Shown here piece after piece: positions 46,205-57,962 of a stretch of DNA of 64,000 nt. Source of the stretch: Prinsepia uniflora (Eukaryota; Streptophyta; Magnoliopsida; Rosales; Rosaceae); assembly GCA_032719365.1 (NCBI GenBank), contig CM064862.1, positions 56,077,840-56,141,839 of the forward strand. The letters run 5' to 3'. Numbering within the stretch: the first letter of the stretch is position 1; every line of letters starts with the position of its first letter. The notes beneath the pieces are model-generated. The model was not told the DNA's origin and did no database searches. It worked only from the letters and a program-made list of their open reading frames with translations. The translations under genes and the position numbers were made by a program.

Positions 46205-48540
46205 GTTTTCGACACCATGAGCTGGGAGACGTTCCGAGAATGTTTCATGGAGTAGTTCTACCCACATTCCTACCATGATGCTAAAGAAGTCGATTTTTTA
46301 CAGTTCCAATAGGACGACATGATAGTTTCTCGGTATGAGAAGAGGTTTGTGGATCTATCCTTTTTTTCACCTAGGGTTGTCGCTTTCTGCTTGGCTTGTG
46401 GGATGAAATTCAGGCTATTCTAGTAGTGAGTTCCTTTGCTACCCTTCGAGAGGTTGCAGATGGGGTTACCATAGTGGATTTGAGTTTGCCACCCAGACAA
46501 CCACAAGGAGATGCTAGATGAAATTTTGAGCATCATATTTTGGAAACTTAGGTAAGCGAGGCCCGAAGAGGGGAAACTATAGTTATGGATCTTCCAATCG
46601 CAATCGCTCAGGCATAAGGAGTAGTGGGGCTGGTCAGGGAGGTTTTACCTCGAGGCATCAATATTTACCATAGTTTAGTGGGGCTCCAGTTCAGGGAACT
46701 GGCAATTCGGGTACCACTTAGGACGGTCGTGGACGCAGGGGTGTTATTTCTTTTGTGAAGCTGTTCATTTTCAGAGGGATTTCCTATTTCTACCTGGTTG
46801 TCCGGGTCGAGATGCTGGACGGCAGGATCAGAGAGTATCATCTACTTCTGGTATGGTAAGAGGAAGAGATGCTTCCTCTAGTGGGGCCAGTAAGGATGCC
46901 GGTAAGTAGCTAGGACGTGGCTGATCCTCATATCCTCATGTCCGTGTTTTTCTGTGACGTAGCAAGAGGCTCATGCTGCACTAGAGGTGGTCACAGGTAG
47001 ACTTTCTATTTTTGGTCATAATGTTTGTGTTTTGATATATCCTGGAGTTACACACTCCTTTATATCCCGAGGTTTCACACTTTTAGCTGATTTGGAGTTG
47101 TCACTGATCAGGTGTGATATGGGTATTAGCACTCCAACAGGGGATATGTTTGTGTCGAACCTAGTCATTCAAGGATGTCTAGTCTAGGTAGAGGGTTTTA
47201 GTTTAGAGGCAGATTTGATTCCCATGGATATCTTTTATTTTGACGCGATTTTGGGGATGGACTGGTTGACTAATCATTGTGCCTCTATCGAGTACTTTGA
47301 CAAGAGAATTTTCGTTCAGAGACTAGACATGCCAGAACTTGTATTTCAGAAGGAGCGGAGAGTACTTCTCTCAAGTGTTATTTCTACCTTAGCAGCAAAA
47401 AAATTGTTAAGGAAAGGCTATGATGGTTACTTGGCATGTGTTGTGGAGACTTGAGAGGCTCCAGTAAGGGTGGACGACATACCGATGATGAGTGACTTTC
47501 TTGATGTGTTTCCAGAAGAACTACCGGGATTACCACCTCGTAGAGAGGTTAACTTTACTATTGAGCTTCTCTCGGACACCCGACCCATGTTGTAGGCAGT
47601 GTACCAGATGGCACTAGCGGAGTTGAGGAAACTGAAGGTCTAGTTGCAGGAGTTAGTAGATATGGGCTTTATCCAACCCAACATATCACCGTAGGGAGCA
47701 CCGGTGTTATTTTTGAGGAAAAACGACAGGGCAATGTTGTTGTGTATTGACTATGGGTAGTTAAACAAGATAACGGTAAATAATAAATATTGTTTGCCAC
47801 GTATCGATGACTTGTTTGACCAGATGAAAGGGGAAAAATACTTTTCGAAGATTGACATGAGGTCTTGTAACGACCAGTTCTAGAAATCGGGATTAGATTA
47901 GTGATTAATGACAGATTAGTGAGGTTAATCAGTAAATAGTTGGACGATTTCGGACGGACGGTGCAAAATGACAATATTGCCCCTAGAATGGGAAAAAATA
48001 TTGACTTTTAGTTCGGGTGGTTAAATGGACTTTGACCGATGATTGTGACGTAGTTCGGGACGTCACGAGTTCATAGACAGGTGGCTCGTCCGATTCCAAC
48101 ATTCGAGAACGAAGTTATGACGTTCGGAAGTTTGAGGGTATTTTGGTAATTTGGTTAAGAAAAGGTAAACGGTTGACTTTTTATACGAAAAGTTATTTTC
48201 ATGTAATTCGAGGATTGTTAGGTAGGTCTCGATCCCCTGAGTACAACGACAGGAGGCACATGGTCATTGGAGTTCGGACGGTTTAGATTTTGGTCTAAAT
48301 GTGCGAGGGGCATTTTGGTAAGTTCACCTCCCGAGGGATTGGGGGTGGGTCGTGTCAGGTCTAGATATCATCAGCTAAGGATAAATCAAGTGGACATTCC
48401 AAATACCGCCTTTTTGACTCGGTACGGTCATTATAAGTTTCTAGTTATGCCTTTTGGACTGACGAATGCACCGACTGTATTCATGGACCTAATTAGCAGA
48501 GTTTTCGGCAGTGTTTAGACCTATTTTTTATTGTGTTTAT
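46205..48540 (+). pseudogene. Ty3/gypsy gag-protease-RT remnant
   Basis: Decayed polyprotein with many stops and frameshifts. Gag: MSWETFRECF (46217 on), then SRYEKRFVDLS, the Retrotrans_gag pattern. Zinc knuckle near 46740-46790: a CYFFCEAVHFQRDF-like copy in which the last Cys is lost. Protease (46987-47190): THSFIS is kept, but the preceding catalytic Asp-Ser-Gly region reads YPGV, so it is dead. Linker: ILGMDWL (about 47248). RT: FPEELPGLPPRREVNF, KIDMRS, YHQLRI and VMPFGLTNAP. It breaks at about 48540 right where the catalytic FIDD motif should be (LFFIVFIE). ILGMDWL plus this RT pattern suits a Tekay/Del-type chromovirus. It could be a relic of the kind of autonomous element that mobilised the LARDs. 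A 492-bp insertion splits the RT. Confidence 0.88.
47866..48357 (+). mobile_element. Miniature LTR inserted in the RT gene
   Basis: 492 bp, TGTAACGACCAGTTC...GGGTCGTGTCA, flanked by perfect GGTCT duplications (47861-47865, 48358-48362). Removing it rejoins the RT motif KIDMRS / YHQLRI in frame. It holds only the first about 460 bp of the LTR joined to the last about 30 bp (gagggattgggggtgggtcg). The promoter-distal part, splice-like sites and stem-loop array are gone. Confidence 0.93.
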
Positions 48541-48883
48541 TGAGCCCAAGGACATGTCCCGACACATGTCATAGGACCTCTAATGGTGTAGTCCTTCGAA
48601 CGAAATTTCCGCGCAAACCTGCAATTTGATGGGACAAGGCACGACACCATTCACATTTGAAATTCATGTCGACTATTTAAGCTATTGGATTTATGTGTCT
48701 ATCTTAGGAATGCCAATGACAAGTTTGTGTCCTGTTTTAACGGCCTCTCGAGAGTCTGATTTGGGTACTTTGGACCATCAATGTTTCTATCAGCTTTTGA
48801 GAAAGACAAAACCTAGAACCAAACCAGTTACATCCTATGGGAGTGATAGACATGGATTAGCCTAGTTAATTATGCTTAGGACC
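48541..48883. other. Unassigned interval
   Basis: Between the broken RT and the Athila-like LTR. No RT continuation and no LTR landmark seen on either strand. Confidence 0.4.
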
Positions 48884-50258
48884 TGTCAAGACCTGGTCAA
48901 GTCCTTAGAAAGGCCCAAAACGATTATATGAAGGTTCAGCTGTAGTTTGATTTTCTACGGCTTGGCCAAACCCATTCCTATTCGTCAAGGCAACCCCAGT
49001 AAGGTCTCAAAAATTGCTTGGCAGCAGAGGAAAGTCCAGAGTCCAATCAATGCAGGGTTGCTGCCCAAATAAGTCCTAGATTTTAGGACTTTGTCCTTGT
49101 TGAGTTAGAAAAGCTTTCTTTTCAATGTTTTATTAAGGATAATTTGTTTTTTCCTTTTTTAGTTTTAATTCCTAATTTTCAGGGGAACCCTAGGGACTTT
49201 ATAAGCTTTCGTTCCACGAAAGTTTAGGGTTCCAATTTTTCAACAAGTTGCATAACTTTACTTTTGGATGGAGAATAACTTTTTGTGTGGTATCTTGAGA
49301 GAGAGTTGTAGTTAAGCATTAGAGGAGAAGCTCTAGGTCTTCTATCATGTTTCATCTTCGATAAACTTTTTTATATCTTTACTTTTATTACTTTTACTTT
49401 GATGAATTCAACTATGTTTGTTTCAATTAATAATGTGTGAGTAGTCTCTTTTAGGATTAGGGCTGCTTGAGGCTCTGGTTGTGATGGTTCGTTAATTAGA
49501 TTTTGGCTCTTGATTTTGATTGCTATGTATGTAGAATAAATTTTCTGATTACTACTTAAACTACTAATCTTTTATGCCTATGAGACAAGCTATCTAATCC
49601 AAATAAACGATTGATGGAATTGCTTGATGGAATTCATTAGCATCAAGAGGTTGAGGGTAAGAAACAATATTGTAATAGGAGTTCAGGAAACCCAGGAATG
49701 CACATCACTCTTCTTGTCTAGTATGGTGTTATTAAATTCTCTTAGTACTTTATGAATCATCTTAAATGGCAGGTGATAGACATTCTAGGTATACATCATG
49801 CTTAAAACATGCTGAGGAAAAGAGAATAAAATACTATTAGTGTAGCCTAGTCAAACCTAGACAAATGCACCAAATTCAGAAGTTTTATAGTAATTAGGTC
49901 AAGAAAATCTAGTTAATAACTAGAATTTGTTAGAGTAGATAGTAAGCCTTAATTCGCCTTAGCCACAAAACAATCATTCATCTTCATTCTTTTCATCTAT
50001 TTACATGTTTCAATCTTCACATTTTTGTTACTTGTTTCTTTAATTTATATTCGTTAAATCATCAAACCCGTCCTTTGCTTGTGCGTGTGTGTTATTCTTA
50101 GTTAACCGATCTGAATTTAATTAAGCAAAACATTTATACATAGTCCTTGTGGGATCGATCCTTATTATAGTGCTATATTATCTTCTGATTTGTACGCTTG
50201 CAAGGTTTTTAACTATTGAAGATAGAATTCATATTCTTGTGCTTTATTTTTATCAACA
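48884..50258 (+). mobile_element. 5' LTR of an Athila-like element
   Basis: Runs from TGTCAAGACCTGG to TATCAACA just before the tRNA-Asp primer site. It contains gactttataagctttcgttc (about 49195-49214, TATA-like) and AT-rich sequence unlike the LARD LTRs. The start is tentative; the end is fixed by the primer site. Confidence 0.65.
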
Positions 50259-50264
50259 AGTTTT

Positions 50265-50276
50265 TGGCGCCGTTGG
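50265..50276 (+). other. Primer binding site, tRNA-Asp type
   Basis: TGGCGCCGTTGG followed by aggggac. Plant Athila/Tat-type elements use TGGCGCCGTTGCCGGGGA, complementary to the tRNA-Asp 3' end. This copy matches the first 11 bases, then differs. Confidence 0.85.
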
Positions 50277-50347
50277 AGGGGACTTATCCCTCAACGGTGT
50301 CCATTTGTCTAGATTTTATTAACTGCATCTTTACTTCTTTTAGATAC

Positions 50348-51650
50348 ATGTCCAATTCTTTCTCTGCTCTACAACTTGCTTACACTAGTCCACCACCATC
50401 CCCTATGGCTGGGAGACGTGAAGAATGCATCCTTCCCAACCCAACCTCATGGCTTTTGAAGAAGTATGCTACTCTGCATGTCTCCGAGGATCAGTTCCCG
50501 ATCGTTTTCCCACCATCTACTGTGGAAAACTTCAAGTTTAAATCAGGGATCATGCACATGATCCCTAAGTTTCACGGACTATCAGGAGAGGATTCTCATT
50601 TGTACATCAAAGAGATCTAGAGGTGTGCTCTACATTAATAATCAATGGTATGAAAAAAACATAAAACTGGGTTGAGACTATTTCACTTTAGTCTCAAGGA
50701 TAGAGCCAAGGTTTCACTCCTTGGCCTCCACCTCTATCACAACGTGGAGATATTTCCTCCAAGTTTCTTACACAGTACTATCTAGTGACCAAAACTAACA
50801 AGCTAAAATGTGAAATCATGGACCCACGCAAAGCTAATTATGAGTCATTTTATGAGTCCTAGGATGTTTCAACCCAATAATTCAGTCTTATCCCCACCAC
50901 ATTATCGATGATTATCACTTGATATTGTACTTCTACGAGGGATTGAAAAACAGTGATAGAGTAATGGTGAACTCCCAATCTAAAGGAGTCCTTGAGAGCA
51001 TTGTAGAGGAAGCTAAGGAAGTTTTTGAAAGTATTGCTCAATGGGAGAAACAATTTAGCTATCAAGGACATCAATGTAGGATACTAGGGAAAGTGTCTAA
51101 GGATAAGGATGGCACACTTGCCCTACTCACAATAATGGTGAAGCAAGTATGCAATGAGAAAGCTAATGGTGTACATGTGTGTAAAGTATGCTCTATACAG
51201 GGGCGCGGGTCCCAAGAATTCCTTATTGTGGAAGATACTTTCACGGTTGGCAGATTTAGTAAAGGCTCAAGGCCAAGGAATGATTTGTATTCCAATACCT
51301 ACAACATCGGTGGAGGAATCACCATAACTACTAATGGAGAAACAATCAAAACAATCAGAATTTTATGCCACCAACTAGATTCCAAAATAAAGTTGTTGCC
51401 CCTCAAGTACCCCAACATGGTACCTCCTCAGATTCTACTTTGGAACCTAAACATCTAAAAATAGTTTCCTTGACCCAAAGCTCTCCTACCCTCGCCTAGA
51501 GCCATCCGGCCATCATGCATGACCCCAAGAGTCGTCTAGCTAGCATGGAAACTGACCTGGGCCAAATAACAAACCAGCTTAGTCAAAGAGAGCCTGGAAA
51601 ACTACCTAGCCAGGTCATGATAAATCCCTTAAGAACCTCAACACCCCATG
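50348..51650 (+). pseudogene. Athila-like gag, broken
   Basis: Starts with an ATG at 50348. Recognisable in order: FKSGIMHMIPKFHGLSGED (an Athila gag hallmark), LRLFHFSLKDRAK (about 50670), LVTKTNKLKCEI, YFYEGL (about 50930) with DRVMV, KVCSIQGRG (about 51190, a relic of the cysteine motif VCxxCxxxGHxxxxC), and LASMETDLGQITNQLSQRE (about 51535). A stop after YIKEI (50620) and frameshifts near 50680-50920 break it. Gag would form the particle; this copy cannot. Confidence 0.85.
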
Positions 51651-52149
51651 GCCAGTGATATCACATTATGAAGTGGAACTCAACTACAAGGACCATAGTA
51701 TGCCTAATTTTTATTGTAATTCGCCCAGTTTTTGCCGCATTTAGCCTAATTTTTGCTACAATCTTCGCCATAAATTAGAATCGAGATTTAGTCCTATCTC
51801 AAGATCTGGGACCCTAATAAGACTACGCTTCTATAAGGACTTCAGTGTAGGATCTACCTGAATATAACACCTTAAAAGCCAATGCACCTAGTTCTCAGCG
51901 CAGTGATGCAGACTCGGCTAATCCTCGAACGTCCCAAATGCCAACCCCATCTTCGTTTTAGGACCAAAACGTAGTTTTGGAGTAGAATAAGAAGACCCTT
52001 ACTTCCAATTCTCAAGTTTTAAATTCTACAATGAATAATCAAACTAAAAGATTGTAATTTGACTTGAATGATTATATAATTGTGTCTTTTCATTGTAGGT
52101 TGCATAATAAGACTAGGAGGAAGGAAAATTTTGAAATAGAGATCATCAG

Positions 52150-53060
52150 CATGCTATAAAAGCTAAAAGTTATGCTACCATTCCACAAATTGGTCAATCA
52201 TATGCTAATACTCATCAAGCTCATCAAGGAAATGATTGTTGGTAAGAGAAGCTTCAACCCTAATGACATCACTGAATTTCCTAAGGCTTGTGCTACTGCC
52301 CTCTTATGAAGACCACTCAAGATTGGCGATCCGGGACTCGCATCATTACCTTATGTGTGACACCTGTGCTTTAGTAAGTATCACTCTATTCCATATATAT
52401 ATATATATATATCAATCCCTCAATATAGGATAGGTAAAACCAACTTATTTGTGTGTACGCTTAGTTATTGCATCTATCACTAACGTCTTGGGTGTTTTAG
52501 TATATGTATTGGTGCAGAGTAGTGATACATGTGTTCTTGGAAACTTCTATATTCCGAAATTAGGTAAGATTGATAAGATTGAAGAGCCATCCTTTTTTGG
52601 TAGGCCACTCTTAGCCATGGCTTAGTGTTTGATAAATGTTAAGAATGGCCACATTTCCATCAAAGTGTTGGATCAATTGTAGGCATTCTATATTCATGTT
52701 GTAACTCAATATCATGTTGAACCTATTGATGGTTTTCCTCTAAATTTGCAAAAAACTATTGCTAACGCTTGCATTGCATATCCACTTGAGAAGGCCATTA
52801 AGGACACCTCACATCTTGATGCACCGAATGATAAGCATGTCATAGAGGAGGTCATGTTTCTCCAGTGGTTGAGGAGGTCACCTTTGCCTCTATAAAGAAC
52901 AATCTTGAGGGGTTTTACATCTGTGTTGTGCCTTGATCGAAGGAACTGGGAGGTGAAGTGACCTGGGTTGGCCTTTCCCCATCTTGACAACTTGACTTTG
53001 TCTTTCTACCCCTAAGGTTGCGCGCCTGCATCATAACCCTTCAACCATATCAGTTGTTAG
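52150..53060 (+). pseudogene. Athila-like pol N-terminus / protease, broken
   Basis: Begins with LPFHKLVNHML...KEMIVGKRSFN (52170-52250), matching the conserved region before the protease in Athila pol. After a gap come GNFYIPKLGKIDKIEEPSFF, then GRPLLAMA (about 52600) and INVKNGHISIKVLDQ, the C-terminal protease block ending in the GRPFL motif. Further traces are EEVMFLQWL and LAFPHLDNL. No RT or integrase follows: from about 53219 a LARD LTR takes over. Stops are frequent. The stretch 51650-52150 between this and gag shows no motif I can place. Confidence 0.7.
52392..52412. repeat. (AT)n microsatellite
   Basis: About ten AT units. Confidence 0.9.
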
Positions 53061-53218
53061 TGGTGGTAGTGTTAGTGGTTATCTAGGGCGACTATTTCTC
53101 CTTTCTTGTCGGCCTTGCCTCCTATCACGGCTCCTCAAGTTACTCCAAGCAATAGACTTCAAGATATCGTGTACATTTTGTGTTTGCCCTAAGCACTAGT
53201 TTGGAACTTTGAGTTGCT

Positions 53219-54065
53219 TTGAAACGACTCGACCCGTAATCACGGGATTACTTGGAGATTATTCAGGTTTATTGAGGATTATCGGGCGATTTGTGGTGGA
53301 TGAACGATTTTGCCTCTAGAGAGGGGAAAATGTTGACTTTTGACCCGAGAGGTTATTTTCCCGTGGACCAAGGTCCATTGAGTAGTTCGTAGGATGATGA
53401 TTACGTAGACAGGTGACAAGTCGATTTTGGACGTCAAGAGGTAATTTTATAGGTTAATGATTATTTTAATCGGTTTTTGCGATGCACGATTTAGGAGGCA
53501 GATTAACTTTCGTTCTTTTGTGGGCCTATATATTTGTCCCCAGGATTAATGGATAGGTTACACTTGTCAGTCACCTACTAATCCTTATCCCTTGCACAAT
53601 TCATTTTCTTCTTTGTTTCATCCGCCCAAAAACCCACCCTACCTCTTTCCATCAACTTCTTCATATGTGGCTTCACTGTGAGAGGGAGAGAGTGACGTTG
53701 AGAGTCTAAGAGGGATGATGGAGAGACGAGGAAGCACAAAGGGGCTGGTTGGAACCCAGAACAAGTAAAACCCATGGAACTTTAAGGTTGGATTGTTGGG
53801 TCTTGAATTTTGGACGTATGGAACTCGAAACTGATGCCATGGTCTTGTTCCTTAATCTCATGTGAGTCTGCATGAACAAAAACAAAGCAAAACGAACACT
53901 TGGGCTGTCCTGGGATGAGCTCGAAGTTAGGATTAATTTGAGGAAAATAGGACCGAGTCTGTAATTTTGATCGAACAACCCGTTGTAGGGTCGCGGGTCA
54001 ACTCGACTCAACACGGGTGCCACATGGTAAGTTTTCAGAACTGTCAAGTTGTCAAGATGATGTCA
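53219..54065 (+). mobile_element. 5' part of a plus-strand LARD LTR
   Basis: Starts degraded (gaaacgactcgacccgtaatcacggg), then ttgacttttgacccgagagg, a decayed palindrome near 53551 and a promoter-like pyrimidine stretch. It is most similar to the LTR at 43294 and is cut at about 54065 by a minus LTR fragment. Confidence 0.75.
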
Positions 54066-54680
54066 ACTAACATGACCCATCCCAATACACCCCCCCCCCC
54101 CCCCCCCCCTTTTTCTGGGATTAACGCGGGATGTGCCATGATCCCGTCTAACCCCATGTGTAACATGCATGTGTGACACGATGGTTGAACAAGGGATAAC
54201 CCAACCTCAGCCCATTCGGGGCTTCCAGAGTGCGCCTAGATCAGTGGCGGAGTGTGATGTCTCGGTCACCGCTACAGCCCGCACCGTGATCAACCTGAAG
54301 GGAATTAAAAACCATAAATGCTATGAGTGAACGAAAATAAATAATTTTATAAAAACTCATTTCAAAGAAGAAGACATTTATGCCCTTCACTTAAACCATG
54401 CATGCATACTGAAACTAGTTAATTCAAAAATAATTAAAACCGTTTATAAAACCAAAATCATCTCCTTCAAAAACCTTGGGGCCTTAGCCCAAAACCATAA
54501 AATCGACAAGTATGGGACTCAACCCAAAATCTTAAAATCAAACATGTGGCCCACTGTAATCCAAATACCAATCCTTGGCATCCTAGATGCCTAGTGTCCC
54601 AGACGCTTGACGTCCTATTCGTCATATCACAGTCCAAGGCTAAGCATGCCGCCTAGGGTCTCTCCGAGTCAAGTGATCGT
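54066..54680 (-). mobile_element. Minus LARD LTR fragment with poly-C expansion
   Basis: Starts near acatgacccatcccaat and shows the block ctccagagtgcgcctagatc, gagtgtgatgtctcgg, gtgagtgaacg-like site, RY repeats (about 54398) and the TCCCA stem-loop array (54582-54625). The remainder of the LTR is missing. Confidence 0.75.
54090..54109. repeat. Run of 20 C
   Basis: Replaces the six-C tract of the normal LTR terminus (caatccccccgggatt). A similar expansion lies at about 61868-61882. Confidence 0.9.
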
Positions 54681-55794
54681 AGAATGTCCTCTAGGTGAGA
54701 GACGATTCGAATGGTGAAAGAAGGAAGAGTTTTGGGCTGGATTTGAGGAAGATAGGACCATGTATGCAATTTGGGTCGAATGACCTGTTGTAGGTTCTCG
54801 GGTCGACTCGAAGGTAGCTTGACGATGATGACATGGCAGGTGATGTCATCATGTCAAGGCACGTGGCAATGGCTGTTTGGTGCCACGTGGCATCTTGTAA
54901 GCACTGTCAGAGATGAAGTGGCAAGTGACGTGACAGTGGCACTGTCAGGTGGTGCTACATGGCAAGTTGTCAGAACAGTCACGTTGTCAGGATGACATCA
55001 TCGGGTGACGTTAGCATTGATGTCAGCAAGTGATGTCATCGCGTGGTCATGAATTTTGAGGTCAAATCGGTATTGTTTGAAAGGTTTCACCGTCCTAAAT
55101 CCAACGGTGGTGGTTTCAGGTCGATCAGAGATCATTCAGTTGGTGTGATCTGGAAGCGTGTTCGGGACGATTATTTTGTCGCGGAGTTTTTAAGGGTTTC
55201 TTATATGGACTTGTATAGATTGATATTGAGCTTTGGGTGTGATCTGGACTGGCCTAGACGTCCTGGAGGCTTCAGACTAGCTTACGGCTCGCGTTTTAAG
55301 TGAGCAACAGTACGTGTGAGTGAACTTTTGTTTTCCTGACTCTATGCATGCATTTTTATCTGGTTTTTATATGATTTATAATGAGAATATCTTGATGGTT
55401 CTTTACATGCTATTTATATGAATTATGGGAATTTTTATGAATATTTAAGAAAAATGATATTAAAATTTTTTGCGAGGAAATTGGGTTTATTAAACCTCTG
55501 ATCCTCAATGAGTTATAAGGGATGGTTTTATACTTGTGATGTCGTGTGTATATGATTTTGACGTTATTTAATAAAATGAGATTTGACATGATTTTATGAC
55601 TATTTTAATGACTCGTTTTACATGATATGATATGACTGTGAATATATGATGATGTGACCGTGTTATGATGATGGTGATGATTGTGACGATGTGAGTGGGC
55701 CAAAGTCGGAATTTTCCTTGATATGACACTTCGTGTCAGACGGGATCAGGCACGCCCCACGTTAACCCCGGAGGATTTGGGGCGGGTCCTGACA
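54681..55794 (+). mobile_element. 3' part of a plus-strand LARD LTR
   Basis: Overlaps in content with 53930-54065 (gaggaagataggaccat, cgaatgacctgttgtagg), so it is not a simple continuation. It has a TGTCA/ACGTGG-rich region and gtgtgagtgaac, then is internally deleted and ends GGGCGGGTCCTGACA at 55794. Confidence 0.75.
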
Positions 55795-55985
55795 AGGCCC
55801 TGTCATTCTTGAGACTCGCCTCAGACGTCGAGCTGGACTTCGTCATCCCGAGACTCGTCTCAGACGTAGAGCCTCGGGCTCCGTCATTCTTGTGACTAGG
55901 ATCGTTCCTCAGACGTCGAGTTTGGGACTTTGTCATTCCTTAGTCGGTCCACATTCAGGCGTCGAGTCTGGGACTCCATCTTTCT
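55795..55985. repeat. Short tandem repeat, unit 40-50 bp
   Basis: Four diverged units beginning GTCATTCTTGAGACTCG-like and containing TCAGACGTCGAG (55803, 55842, 55883, 55933). Not seen elsewhere in the window. It follows an LTR end directly. Confidence 0.8.
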
Positions 55986-56053
55986 CAAGTGATGTTAACC
56001 AACCCGTAGTGCTTCTTGATATGATGATTCACCAGCAGACATCGAGATTGATA

Positions 56054-56791
56054 TTGACAGGACCCATCCCAAATCCCTTTGGGATTAACAAGGGACATGT
56101 CCGCTCCCGTCTCACACGAAGTGTCAGACAAGGGATAATTCCAATCTTAACCCAATCCGGGGCTTCCAGAGTGCGCCAGGATCGGAGGAAGAGTGTGATG
56201 TCTCGATCTCTACTACAGCCCGCATTTGCGATCAACCTGAAGGGCATTAAAACCATTGAAAGCTGTGAGTAGACGAAATAAATAATTTAATAAAATTCAT
56301 TTCATAAAAAGACATTTATGTCCTTCAATAAAAAAACATGTATGCATTCAAAAACTAGTTATCAAACCATTTAGTTAGATCAATCATCAAACCATTAGGG
56401 CCTTAGCTAAAAACTAGATCCGTAGGGACTTCGCCCAAATCAAATCACGTGGGTCTCAACCCAAATCCAATACATATGGGTCTCGGACCAAAACCAATAC
56501 TAGTGGGTCTCAACCCAAAACCAATCCTTGACATCCCTGATGTCTGACATGCCAGATGTCACAACCAACACCCTCACGGTTCCAAGCTACGCGTGCTACC
56601 CGGAGTCTCAAATCCCAAGTTTCCTCAAGGTCCACCCAGGTCAATGACCCACAGATCAATGACCCTCCCTGGGGGAGGTTTTAACCTCTAGGAATCCTGC
56701 TCCTGAGTCACTATACAGACCGATCGCTCCGTGCAATGACCCCTCGCAGACAATCCCTCATGACTACTCCAGGATACTACGAGACATCTGG
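56054..56791 (-). mobile_element. Minus LARD LTR fragment, terminal part
   Basis: TGACAGGACCCATCC to 56791, containing gagtgtgatgtctcgatctc, RY-like catgtatgcat and repeats of gtgggtctcaacccaaa (56450-56525). It is cut by element E. Confidence 0.75.
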
Positions 56792-57649
56792 TGTCAGGAC
56801 CCGTCCCAATCCACCCGGGATTAATGCGGGACATCCCCGATCCCTTCTGACATGGAGTGTCAGACAAGGGAAAATTCCGATATTAGCCCGCTCGGGCCTT
56901 CAGAGTACGCCAGGATCCGGAGGAGGTATGTGATGTCTCGGTCTCTAGTACAGCCCGCATCCGCTGTCAACCTGAAGGGCAGTTAAAACATTTAAAAACT
57001 GTGAGTGGACAAAACAACTCATTTAATAAAAACATTTTATCCAAGAGATTTGTACCCTTCACTAAAAAGCATGCATGCATTCGAAAACCATTTATCCAAA
57101 AGAACCATGTGTGGAAACTAAGCCCAAAACCATAACCGAAACCAACCATACGGTCCATAGCCCAAAACATGTACACATCACACATCATATAACATATATA
57201 CATAAATCACATAACCATTATGTCATGGTATCTAAAGCTATGCGCGTGCTACCCAGGGTCTCAAAGCCCAAGTCACCAGGGTCCACCCTGGTCAATGTCC
57301 GTAGATCAATGACCCTCCCTAAGGTTATAATCCAAGCCTTCCTGAGAGTAAGGTTCCCAACGGGATCGACTTCACTCAGTTAGTGCTCCGTGACTACTCC
57401 GGGGTCCACCCAGGCCAACGACCCTCCCCGGAGGAAACATTCCAAATAAGGAAGGTATATGAATATATATATATATATCGAAAACATTCTTAAAACATTT
57501 CAAGGGATTCATGCCCAGTCCCCATAAACCGTCATGAATCCAGAAATCCATTTAGGATCCCCGACACGAAATCATAAACGTAAAGTAACTGGGCCTCGTG
57601 CCCGAACTCATGACTCAACTGGGCATCGTGCCTGATATCTCAGGGTCAA

Positions 57650-57962
57650 TCACGACTACGATCGTAGTGATGCGTTTAACCATTTGTCCATGACCGCTCT
57701 CAATCCCGGTATGTCGCTGTGAACGAATCAACCAACGCGACCACCGCTAGCTTATGGTGCACTCATCACCGATCGATATCCTAAACGGTCAACACTCCGA
57801 AGTCGAGCCTCCCATAGCTGCTCGATGACGGTACGTGCATCGTGACCTCTCCGGAAGGAACATATCCCAATTCGGAGGCGAGCGTCGTATCGTCCGTCGT
57901 CGTGCACATATCACCCGCCGCGACCACGACACAGACTCGTAGGTCATCAATAGGACTACATG
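57650..57962. other. Foreign segment inside the left LTR of E
   Basis: About 310 bp rich in CG and GATC-like motifs (gatcgtagtgatgcg, cgtcgtatcgtccgtcgtc), with no counterpart in any other LTR here. It replaces part of the stem-loop array. Family sequence stops near tgatatctcagggtcaa and returns at aaaaccaaatgggtctcatg. Confidence 0.6.

Noticed and set aside
47866..48357. MITE or other TIR DNA transposon
   Set aside because: The ends are LTR termini shared with full-length elements that have primer site and polypurine tract, and the 5-bp duplication fits integrase.
43294..48540. LTR 43294-45863 as the 5' LTR of the gag-pol remnant
   Set aside because: A polypurine tract precedes it and no primer site follows it; 341 bp of unrelated DNA separates it from gag, which also lacks its N-terminus.
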